Source: Amphiduros pacificus (lineage: Eukaryota; Annelida; Polychaeta; Phyllodocida; Hesionidae). Taken from it: a DNA stretch of 64,000 nt. The DNA lies in the NCBI GenBank assembly GCA_949316495.1, contig OX439004.1, forward strand, positions 11,444,536 to 11,508,535, given 5' to 3'. Shown here piece after piece: positions 12,101 through 22,030 of the stretch (its first letter is position 1; each line of letters opens with the position of its first letter). The notes beneath the pieces were generated by a model. It saw only the letters and a program-made list of their open reading frames with translations, was not told where the DNA came from and made no database searches. A program made the translations under genes and the position numbers.

Positions 12101-13785
12101 TTAACATTATATGATTCATGAGTTAATATTGTTAATGTGGTATGGCAGAGAGTCACAGTGTTCGCGTGGTGGGTGGGACGTGCTGGAGCTGTCCGTGCGA
12201 CTTCCGTGTGGCCGTCCGTCGTCTGGACGAGGATGACAATCTGGTGGAGGTGTGCAGTATCGCTCTCCGCGGCAACACTTCCGCCTCACCCTTTGATAAG
12301 GCTGAGCTGCTTGCCAGAGATGAAACCGTCCTGGCTCACTATAAATGGTGGGCACATATACTTCTGTATAAGTTCTGCCATTTAAAATGTTTGTTATATT
12401 TGTAAGATTTTTATATTCAGTAATCAGATATTTATGAAACTTAAATCTTTTAATCAAATATTCTGATGTGGATTGTCAGAACAATATGCTATCTCTTAAT
12501 TTTAGAATTTTGAACAATTTCTTTGCAGGAAGATGTTTCGCAATCAGATTGCAGTGGCAAGTCCAAGTCCAGATGAACCCTTATATAACGTCAAAATCCC
12601 ATTTCACTTCTTTCCATCAAAAGCAGATGAGTACATGGTAATATGCATTTGCTTTTTATTGAGGATTTATTTTGTTAAACTCTTATAAAATCTTATATCA
12701 ACTTAAATCTTACTGAAATAATACTACAACTGTTAAGCACACATCCCATTCCAACAAATGTTTTTGATCTATATGATCTCTTCAATTGGATGGGGACTGT
12801 AATTTTCATTTTCCCTAGATACCAATTCCACAGACAGATACTATGACATCCTCATTATGACAGCAGAATGGTATCTCATGAGATAGCCATGGTATTAACA
12901 TTTTTTTAAAACACAGGACATATCAGTGATAAGCGCTAGGTAAACCTTGAAACCACCAGGTAATAGGGAATGTTCCCATACTCTTCCAAAATACCCCATT
13001 TCTTGTCTAATCCATACATTTATTTATTTGTTTATTAATGTTTATGATTTTAGGCATATTCCTGTGACGATGGCAAGAATCTTGGCAAATTTGAGACAGA
13101 ACGATGTGAATGCCCCAAACCAGATGCTGTGGAATTTATTCCAACTGATAAAATCACAACTTCCTGTGAGTAATCAGAGATTAGATGCATCTCATTAGTA
13201 TCAAAATACCAAACATAATCTATCAGTTATCATTATATTGGTCATAATTCATGTGACGCATGTTTAATTTATGCCTACAGTTGAAATTATAGTTGGGATT
13301 TCATTAAATTTGATCATACATTCTGCCTTTACATAATTAAATTTGAAGTGAATGATACTTGAGTTATTATAATAAATTATAAATCCATTAATGAGTGTCC
13401 CAAAATATATTTAAATATCATTGAGTGGCTCAGTTCTGTTGCTATATTACAGCTCATCTATGAGTACCTCAGTTTTATAGCTATAACGCTGCCTGTCCTT
13501 TTAGCAGTTTTATCACTGATCTTCTCACTGATCTTGTTGTGTGATTGTTTTGTGATTCCTAGCTTCCCCTGGTTGCTCGATTTCTTAAATGTTTATGTTG
13601 CGATCTTTGCCCTCATTAAAGGTTTGATGATATTCCTTCACGTTATCTTATTTTCAGTTCCTGAGGACTTTGACTGGAGGCAGAAGGCAATCTGGCTGTG
13701 TTCAATATTGACATACAAGCTGAGTCTGGTGGGGACTGATTATAGTCGCATCATCCACACCCACAACAACTTACAGGACACCTAA
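9113..13785 (+). CDS. Divergent phospholipid-scramblase-like protein
   Basis: Exons: 9113-9389, 11773-11859, 12149-12347, 12529-12637, 13054-13165, 13658-13785. They join in one frame (912 nt, 303 residues plus stop) with GT-AG introns. The ATG at 9113 is the first in a long Glu/Pro-rich N-terminus (residues 1-90). Residues about 100-190 read like the first half of a scramblase/Tubby-like barrel: LYLKYNISNASGTRVMECQ, then CWSCPC (Cys133, 136, 138), DFRVAVRRLDEDDNLVEVCS. The C-terminus, SFPEDFDWRQKAIWLCSI, fits the scramblase pattern FPxDxDxxxKAxxLG and its following hydrophobic helix (about 266-287). A second Cys pair, ERCECP, is at 242-244. Known scramblases move phospholipids between leaflets in a Ca2+-dependent way; here the Ca2+ segment is poorly conserved, so activity is uncertain. 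The exon chain is firm, the family moderate. An unrelated beta-rich protein remains possible. Confidence 0.62.
9391..9481 (+). repeat. C/T-rich tract just after the first scramblase-like exon
   Basis: About 70 nt of almost pure pyrimidine (CTCCCCC runs) begin shortly after the donor at 9390 and end in CCCTAG. It looks like a very strong polypyrimidine tract plus acceptor, which would define a 92-nt intron. Joining at 9482 gives four more codons and then a stop. Confidence 0.7.
10145..11068. mobile_element. ~924-bp element with ~36-bp terminal inverted repeats
   Basis: The left end starts TATGGGTGTTGGTAGTGAGT and continues GCCCCCTAGTGGCAGA. The reverse complement of the right end starts identically and continues GTCCTCTGGTGGCAGA, about 3 mismatches in 36. 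No open frame for a transposase is present, so it is a non-autonomous DNA-transposon-like (MITE) copy in intron 1 of the scramblase-like gene. No clear target duplication was found. The left repeat contains a good CTCF-like core. Confidence 0.75.
11355..11421 (+). repeat. Tandem duplicate of ~32 bp
   Basis: Two adjacent identical copies built on AAATTATAAATAACAATACA followed by ATAAAACTCA. Simple tandem duplication within an intron. Confidence 0.85.
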
Positions 13786-14830
13786 ACCCTGCACCAATAT
13801 ATAGAGAACATCTTCATCGATTGTACTTATATCCTATTGCAATCAATAATGGCCCAGACACATTATATTTTAATATCACAGAGTTATTATAATATATATG
13901 TGTTGATTTAAAAATCATCCTCGCATTGGATTGGCAAATTATAATTTGATAGGTTATTAAACAATGTCAGAAGACCAGTGCTTAGTCAAGCTTGCTCAAT
14001 GATATGCCTGTGTATCTATGGGCTGAGCTAACATTCTAGAAATGTCTCAATATTGTTTATGTAGTAAAAAAAGAGTTCTGAATGTTATTCTCTTCATATC
14101 TAGTCATCTTCAGAGGAATATAAACTTGCAAAAAGTCAATTGCCTCATCATAGACTAGAGAGCAAGGTTTATATATGTGCTCAAAGCATATGGTATTATT
14201 GACATTTAAAACTGGTGTTTTCAATTCAATCGGATAAATATACAAATCACAATATGGCAAATTGAAAATATTATCACATCAGATGGTGAACAATCATTTA
14301 TTGTTGACATTTCCACGATATTCTTCCATGCACATGCTCACTTCAGGCCTGGCAGGGGAACTTTTAATTTGGCCGCGGAGCCTTGTTTACCTTAAATAAC
14401 CTTTCTTGGGGTCCATGAAACCTTTAAGACCTTTATTTTGCTTTAAAATTGAACAAAAACTTAATATGCAGATTAAACTATGAAAATTTGGTGGGACTTA
14501 AATGACATTTGTCTTGTGGAGGTCAATAAAAATGGACTCAATTGGCCTTTAATTAGTGTTTAAAGAACCCTTATTTGACAACATTATCTATAATTATACA
14601 AACTTTAAACAAATTTTGAGTTCCAGACTAGTCACTTCTATCCTAATCATTTCTTATGAAGGTGTTAGGATAATTCTTCCATGCACATATCTCAAACAAA
14701 AGAATCATATGCAATTAAAGAAGAAAGATACATTATCTTGTAATCATAAATGTGATAACTGCTTTTTATTGGTAAACTCATGTGTATGTCTGGTAATAAT
14801 ATTAAAAATAAAACATTTTCACTGGAACAG
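13786..14830 (+). other. Scramblase-like gene 3'UTR
   Basis: AT-rich sequence after the TAA at 13783-13785, without coding signal. AATAAA at 14807-14812 is the best polyadenylation signal. Another at about 15292, before GTTTTCCAAG, could give a longer form. Confidence 0.5.
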
Positions 14831-15708
14831 TGTGTAATATTGATGTAATATATTAGCTGTTTTTATTTAAATACACTGAACTGAAACTCTTCAGTCAATT
14901 AACTTTTGTCTATTGTGGTATTTTCATGTTTTTTTCCACCATTTAGGACAAACCTTCCAATATGCTAAAAAGGTTTCAACCATACAAATGTGTAGTCTGG
15001 TAATAAAAATGCTGTCTTATGCATGAAAAATTCTTTCAATAAATCGCTTCACTTGCAGTACACTTGTCTGTAATTATGTCATGAAAGGAGTTTGGTGAGA
15101 AACATGAAATAAATTAGTTGTGATCATTTGAAGACTTTTTATACTTATATGAATATATATTTTTGCATATGTATTTTTGATTATGTTTTTAAGTTACAAG
15201 TTTTGCTGAAAAATAAATCAAAGGGAAAATTCTGTCAAGTATTATTTCTATTCTTTCTATGATTTATTGAGCAAATCTATTTCTATTTTGTTAATAAAGT
15301 TTTCCAAGATGCAAATTTGGTGGTTTATTTGCTAATTTCAAAATTTATTATGTTACAATAATAACTTAAACCTTTGTGCATAATATTTTAGTGGCCTTTT
15401 TCGTGTGACCTAATAATCTTGTGCTTTGTTGAAATTATATTAAAGAAAGTGCTCTCCATAAATAGTTAAAAAATAATATGCACTTTACGATATGAAATAT
15501 TTTTATGTGGTGTAAAACATCCTCTAGATGTCACTGTATTAGGATGTCAAATGAGTATTGTCATTCCTTCATCAAACCAACACATTTTACCTGTGCACAT
15601 GGCTAATATTTGTCATGAAATAAAACATTTCATATCTGGACTAAAAATGTTCAAATGACAGGTTTGACACGAATACAGTTGAGGTTCCACTGGCAGTTTA
15701 AAGCTCCT
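14831..15708. other. Intergenic AT-rich sequence
   Basis: Nothing recognisable beyond possible alternative 3'UTR and an AATAAA near 15292. No open frame of note and no clear repeat. Confidence 0.5.
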
Positions 15709-17006
15709 GGGTATTTATTGCGGTGGGCTGCGTTATATATTGGGGTTTGCTGGGATATGTATTTGGGTTGGGTTGGGGTATGAACTTAGATGGCCAGGTT
15801 TTATTGGGGTGGGCTGCGATATGTATTGGGGTCGGCTGGGATATGTAATGGGGTAGGTGGGATATGTATTGGGGTGGGTGGGATATGTATTGGGGTGAGC
15901 TGGGATATGTATTGAGGTGGGCTGGGATATGTATTGGGGTGGGCTGGGATATGTATTGAGGTGGGCTGGAATATGTAGTTGGATGGGCAGATTTATTGGG
16001 GTGGGCTGGGATATTTATTGGGGTGGGTGGGATATTTAATGGGGTGGGTGGGATATGTATTGGAGTGGGCTGGGATATATATTGAGGTGGGCTGGAATAT
16101 GTCGTTGGATGGGCAGGTTTTATTGAGGTGGGCTGGGATATTTATTGGGGTGGGCTGGGATATTTATTGGGGTGGGTGGGATATTTAATGGGGTGGGTGG
16201 GATATGTATTGGAGTGGGCTGGGATATATATTGAGGTGGGCTGGAATATGTAGTTGGATGGACAGGTTTTATTGAGGTGGGCTGGGATATTTATTGGGGT
16301 GGGCTGGGATATTTATTGGGGTGGGTGGGATATTTAATGGGGTGGGTGGGATATGTATTGGAGTGGGCTGGGATATATATTGAGGTGGGCTGGAATATGT
16401 AGTTGGATGGGCAGGTTTTATTCAGGTGGGCTGGGATATTTATTGGGATGGGTGGGATATGTATTGGGGTGGGCTGGGATATGTATTGAGGTGGGCTGGA
16501 ATATGTAGTTGGATGGGCAGGTTCTATTGGGGTGGGCTGGGATATTTATTGGGGTGGGCTGGGATATTTATTGGGGTGGGTGGGATATATATTGGGGTGG
16601 GCTGGGATATGTATTGGGGTGTGCTGGGATATGTAGTTGGATGGGCAGGTTCTATTGGGGTGGGCTGGGATATTTATTGGGGTGGGTGGGATATATATTG
16701 GGGTGGGCTGGGATATGTATTGGGGTGTGCTGGGATATGTAGTTGGATGGGCAGGATCTATTGGGGTGGGCTGGGATATTTATTGGGGTGGGTGGGATAT
16801 TTAATGGGGTGGGTGGGATATATATTGGGGTGGGCTGGGATATGTATTGAGATTGGCTGGGATATGTATTGGGGTGGGCTGGGATATGTATTGGCATGGG
16901 CTGGGATATATATTTGAGTGGCCAGGTTTTATTGGGGTGGGCTGGGATATGTATTGAGGTGGACTGGGTTATGTATTTGAGTGGGCAGGTTTTATTGCTG
17001 TGGGTT
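15709..17006 (+). repeat. G-rich minisatellite, ~22-bp unit, 149-bp higher-order period
   Basis: The base unit is about GGGGTGGGCTGGGATATGTA plus TT, with GGGGTGGGTGGGATATTTA variants and a periodic marker GTTGGATGGGCAGG. The marker recurs at 149-bp spacing (ggat at 16107, 16256, 16405) and then at 106, 128 and 106 bp. G is strongly biased to the + strand. The long Gly/Trp-rich frame inside (16426-16917) is a repeat artefact. Confidence 0.95.
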
Positions 17007-17599
17007 AGATCAACTATGTGATCTGTGCATTATGTAATAGAGGATTTTCTAATTACATTTCCCCAATACACATTCCAATGTCCACCTGTGGCACAAAAAC
17101 TTCTACTGATAGGTACAAATATTTCCCTCTGACAGAGTTAAAGCATGTTCTAGCCTTGAAATTTAACTTAATCTTGCACTCTACATGACATTTCATTTGA
17201 TATGATATACATGTATACCATTCTCAGAAGGACTGGGGAAAAGTTATTATTCCTTCGAAAATCATTCGCCTTTTGATTTAACTTTTGTGGTTTATCCGAT
17301 CACAGAGAAATTATAAGTTCCTCATAGTTAATCTTTGATTAAATAAATAATTAAAATTTATCAAATCCAAAATGGTCATTTCTCCACAGCTACAGCCCCA
17401 TCTCACTCAGTGGACAGTGTATTGAAATTTACCACCTGATTACCATCAAATTTTCAGCTTTTCTCAGCATTTCTGTCCATATCAAACGTTTGGAACATGT
17501 AATGGTGTCATTTATGTACAAAGTTAAGTAAAGTGGAAATGATGACAAACCTACATTAAATGAGAATCATCAAACATATCGCAACAGCTTTCTGACATG
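17007..17599. other. Intergenic sequence before the FRRS1 promoter
   Basis: No exon, repeat or strong motif recognised; ordinary AT-rich sequence. Confidence 0.5.
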
Positions 17600-17701
17600 T
17601 CCAGCCGCTGAAACCGGAAAGGAAGATCCATCATATTTCGACCGCGCATGCGCCTATTCCCGTTCTGCTGTGGTATGTAGTGAAGTTACGGATTTACATC
17701 T
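17600..17701 (+). promoter_or_regulatory. FRRS1: Probable FRRS1 promoter and non-coding first exon
   Basis: A local GC-richer patch has an ETS-type AACCGGAAA (17612-17620), GGAAG, and a palindromic NRF1-type GCGCATGCGC (17644-17653), typical of TATA-less animal promoters. About 50 bp downstream, GTAAGTTTTC at 17702 is a strong donor; CAAGTAAGT at about 17714 is a second. The next acceptor with a matching role is 22011-22015, 15 nt before the FRRS1 ATG. The link is inferred. Confidence 0.5.
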
Positions 17702-19384
17702 GTAAGTTTTCGTCCAAGTAAGTCACTTTTAATTACTTTTGTGTAGTTTAAACAAAACTGATAACATAGACCTGGTTCTAAAGAACTTAGCTAGATACTT
17801 TTTAGCTACTTTTTAGCGCGAATATAGCCACAAAGCGAGAGAGAAAAACTCCGAGAAAAGTGCCAAACTAGTCAAAAAGGCAAGGGTTGCCGAGCGTTCA
17901 GGTTGGTTCGGGTCATGAATGATCAAGGCAGTCTCATGAGCTGTCAAAATGAGTGTCTGGAGGCTGACTCATGACAAAAAACACCACCCACCATCACAGG
18001 GAAATTGTTTCAATACTTTTGAGAGTTAACCTACTTTAATAATCCTGCTTGGGAAGTATTTGCGGTTTGCTGTTGGAAGGAAAGCGTGGGCTGGTCCAGA
18101 AAATGTAAACATTGGCATTGACAGTTGATCTCAGTTGATGGGGGGTCCCAAGCCTCAACTATGCTCCGGTTGCATGGGTTTGCATACAAACTATATACAC
18201 TGGGACTCACGGAACAGAAACAGGCAAACCTTTATGCAGAAAGAAGCAACACTGTTTTGTAAGTTATTTAATTGTAGTACTGACTCAGGCATTCACTTCA
18301 AAATTTTTCTTACTAAATAATTTACATGTCTGTCACAAGCACTAGCAATTTGACCTGAAATTTAAAAGTGAAAATCATGAATGAAAGTAAAGGATGTGTA
18401 ATTTAAGTTACCACATAAATCTATATTTGTTTAGATAATTGTTTATTTGCACTGCATCAGGAATGAGTTGGAATATTGTCCAAGCTTCAATTAATAATAT
18501 AAAAAATAAATAAATACATAAAACAAACAAACCAGCAAAAAAGGACTAGATATTTCGCTGGTGAATATTTATAACACAGCATGATTCATGAATGTCTACC
18601 TATTAATTAACATATATGGTTGACTTGTCTTTAAAAATGTCTCTTTTATGTATTTGTTTGTTTTCTGACTCTGTTGGAGAATACAGATTATTAAATACTT
18701 TATTATTTGGAAATTATTTTTATTATTCCAGTACTCATTTAAGATATGTTGATAGATAATTTCAAAAGGTTTTCAATTAAGAACAACAGTATACATGTAC
18801 ATCTAAATGCATTAGCTGAATTACATACGTCTTTCCCATTAAATTTTCGACAGATTTCTTAATTCCTCCTGTTTCTATTCATAAAGATAATATAACCATT
18901 CTAAGTTATTTTTAAAACAAGATCTCTCATTTCTATCCAAACCCATATTTATTTGTTGTTCAAATTCTTGTGTCTTTAATGTATTTGAATTCTTCAATTT
19001 TGGAAGATTGTTTCATGGTAACTCTTTTGAATCATATTATGTCTAATTATTAAATTTATATATCTAATTACCTATATTTTGCAAGACAGAGCATGTTTGA
19101 GAAATGTTTAATTTGAATTATGTAAATTTAAAAGTTAATCCCACATAAAAACCATTTTACCCGCTTTTCATCAAGATTTGTTATCCTGTTACACATACCA
19201 TCTATTAACATGACTGTCCATTAAGACAGTGTCTGCCCCTTGCCCAAGTCAAGCATTGGCTGAGGGATGTGTGACTCTATCTCAAATTGACTCTTTGTGG
19301 TGAGGAATATGAATGCAGAGATATTATATGTGCCATATTCCAACTTAAACTATGGTTGTTGAAAATAAAGCTACATTCATATAT

Positions 19385-19446
19385 GAATGAAGGAATTGAT
19401 CTGAACATTTGCTTTGAATGAAGGAATTGATCTGAACATTTGCTTT
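19385..19446 (+). repeat. Exact tandem duplicate, 31 bp
   Basis: GAATGAAGGAATTGATCTGA followed by ACATTTGCTTT occurs twice in succession without difference, so it is recent. Confidence 0.95.
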
Positions 19447-19470
19447 CAAGAGCTAAACTTGCTTCTGATC

Positions 19471-19700
19471 ATGATGGCTAACGATGTCATAGTGCTCAAA
19501 CAATTGCTTGCATTGGACATAGAGTTTGAGGTTCAAGACCTTCACCTTCAGATTAACGTCACATTATGTTGTCCACACTCCTGAATGAGCACAACAAAGT
19601 GTAACGTCATCCACTACTTTCCACCCTATATCTCCCTGGCTTCAATCCATTTCCCAGCAATTGTAAATATATTGGGGATAAAGGGTAGGTGTTCAATGTC
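19471..19700 (+). mobile_element. Candidate tRNA-derived SINE
   Basis: A pol III B box GGTTCAAGACC (19530-19540) matches GGTTCRANNCC. An A-box-like TGGCTAACGATG lies at 19475-19486, with spacing suited to a tRNA-derived head. No full tRNA cloverleaf forms, so it reads as a degenerate SINE. The 3' limit is a guess. Confidence 0.4.
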
Positions 19701-20105
19701 ATGTTAATTTGACTTTTAAACTTACTGCAATAGCTTCACTCAAAATATTTTTTTATTTTTTTTATTTTTTAATCTCTCTCCAGTTAAAAATAGTTGGTTA
19801 AATTCTTTAGGACTAATCAATTCTTTAGGATTAATAAGTTATGGTTTTGAGCTATCATCATCAGATGATTCTAATTATTCCTGAGCTGAGAACATTTTAC
19901 ATATCTGTATAGAAAAACAAAAATAATGTATCATTATGAAAATATGTTGTATATCAGTCGCTAGATCCTCGAGACTTTGACAGTTTTACATTATTCAGTG
20001 ACATGAGGCATGTCTCTATTACACTGTATGCATTATGGGTATCACTGTGCTTGCAATGTCAGCTTTTGTGATTGAGGTTATAATTATGCCAATTATACAA
20101 AAGTC

Positions 20106-20280
20106 AGTGTACGCGAAAAATGTCAGTCTGCCAGACATGTCTGATGTTAGAAAAAAATGTCTAACGTTAGACAATGAAATGTCTGATGTTAGACAATGAA
20201 ATGTCTGACGTTGAAGATTATGTTTTTGTTTAGAGTTAAGAAAAATGTCCTGCGTTGGCATAAAATCTTTCGCGTACACT
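20106..20280. mobile_element. 175-bp MITE with TIR AGTGTACGCGAAA
   Basis: AGTGTACGCGAAA at the left is the exact inverse of TTTCGCGTACACT at the right. The interior is built of ~22-bp repeats of AATGTCTGATGTTAGACA type in both orientations. No coding capacity. No clear target duplication. Confidence 0.75.
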
Positions 20281-20588
20281 TAAAAGTTTTCAACTTTCCT
20301 CTGTGACATTCATCCCCCTCATTTCAGTGTCTAAAAGCTAATTCATTGTGTTGTTCAGTTGATTATGTCTGTAGTAAATTTATACGGTATATTTAGATTT
20401 TAGACCTGAGAAACAATTTATTTCACATTTTTACAAAGAGGATCTGGGAGACTCCCATTGAGACAAAAGGTTGCAGGCCTGGTAACCACCCAGAACTCCT
20501 GATTAGTTTGACTCAACAATTGACAAAGTATATACCGGTAATTAATTCAACTAAGATAAATAAAAAAAAAACATATTTGGGTTTTATT

Positions 20589-20637
20589 ATGATCATAAGT
20601 TACAAATAATGATATGACCATAAGTTACAAATAATGA
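20589..20637 (+). repeat. Tandem duplicate, ~24 bp
   Basis: Two copies of CATAAGTTACAAATAATGA separated by a few bases. Confidence 0.85.
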
Positions 20638-22030
20638 AAAGTAGGTTATTGTTTTAATGATAAGATTTTAGAGATTTGCACAGTTCTGGTTCCTATTTTT
20701 GGAACAGTTTATTTACCGTAGGTTTGTAGTTTTGAATGGGGCAAGATGGCAAATAATGTTATGTGATGTATGCTGTTTGGTGTGCCGAGTACAGTAAGCC
20801 CTTTAACGTCTGTACATTGAATAAATACTGACATGTCACATTCTCCCTCAAGCTACTTAAATACACCATTGGCCATGATATAATTGTACAGTCATTTAAA
20901 ATGGGACGGTTACAGCTGATAAGATACACTTTGTCAAAATATCGGGTTAAAATGCTATAATTTAAAAAAAATCTAGCCCATTACTAATTGGGTGTTGAAT
21001 ATATCAGTTCCAGCACTGTTTATTAGATTACTTCATGGAAATTAATGGAATTCTTTAATAGTTTTGCACACATATCGAGGTCCACCAAACACGTTTTTGT
21101 AAATTTACCACAGTAAATAGGAAGTTGGTCATGTTTGGTGTGCAAGGTTTATTTTAAAATATTGAAGGGCATTTAAAAAAGTTGAACCTTTGACCTTTGT
21201 GCGATGACCTTTCAGGTTATTTCTCAACAAATGTAACTAGGAGGCTCATCATATTAACTATTGATGGTAAAAAAAATATCAAGAAGAATTCCCAGTAATT
21301 TTAAATAGGAGACATTTCATAATTCCAGTACTTCCTGAAATGAAAATATATTTTTTTCTGGATAATGGGATAATTTTACAGCTGGTGTTTCCATTCTCTT
21401 GGGACAATTGTGTTTCCAAAGTGGCTGACATGGCTCAAACCTTTTGTCATTCCTCCCAAGGTTTGACTTTGGCAAAAAGAACACAATTTCTGTGAATGTC
21501 CATGTTTATTTTGTGTAGTCAACAGTAAATTACCTAAAGTTGTATTGAACAAAGAATCCCAGTATCCAGCTTATAATCATGATAATTGCCATGGCAACCC
21601 ATTACTCTACATTTAAGAATTGTGAAATAAGCTAAGAAGCCTTTTTAATGGGTAATTCAATAACCATTTTAGATCTCTCTCCGAACATAGGATCATACAA
21701 ATTTATATATTTATACAATACTTTGCATTATTCACTGAAAGGATTAATATAATTAAGTGATAAATAACTATTAACATTAAAATGGTGCTGTGGCTATTTG
21801 ATATTGAAATTTTCAAATCGTCCTGACATGATGAGGCAGCAGTTAACAACTCAAAATATGAGCCATGCCTGTTCCGCCTAACATTTAGTATTATATACAA
21901 TTTATGGTTTTGCGATCATACAAATGGGCAGAGAAATTACTTAACTGTAATGGTGTAAAATGAATTTATAAATGCCTGTCAGGAGAGAAAGTTATATAAA
22001 AAGAGATTTTTGCAGTTACAAGAGGCCAGG

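Larger units (their letters stand above)
17702..22015 (+). other. FRRS1: Inferred FRRS1 intron 1
   Basis: 4.3 kb between the inferred 5'UTR exon and the start-codon exon. It contains a 31-bp tandem duplicate, a tRNA-like SINE candidate, a 175-bp inverted-repeat element and a ~24-bp duplicate at 20589-20637. The rest is AT-rich and unremarkable. Confidence 0.45.

Noticed and set aside
16426-16917. 163-codon Gly/Trp-rich frame
   Set aside because: Product of the G-rich minisatellite; no start context, splice sites or family.
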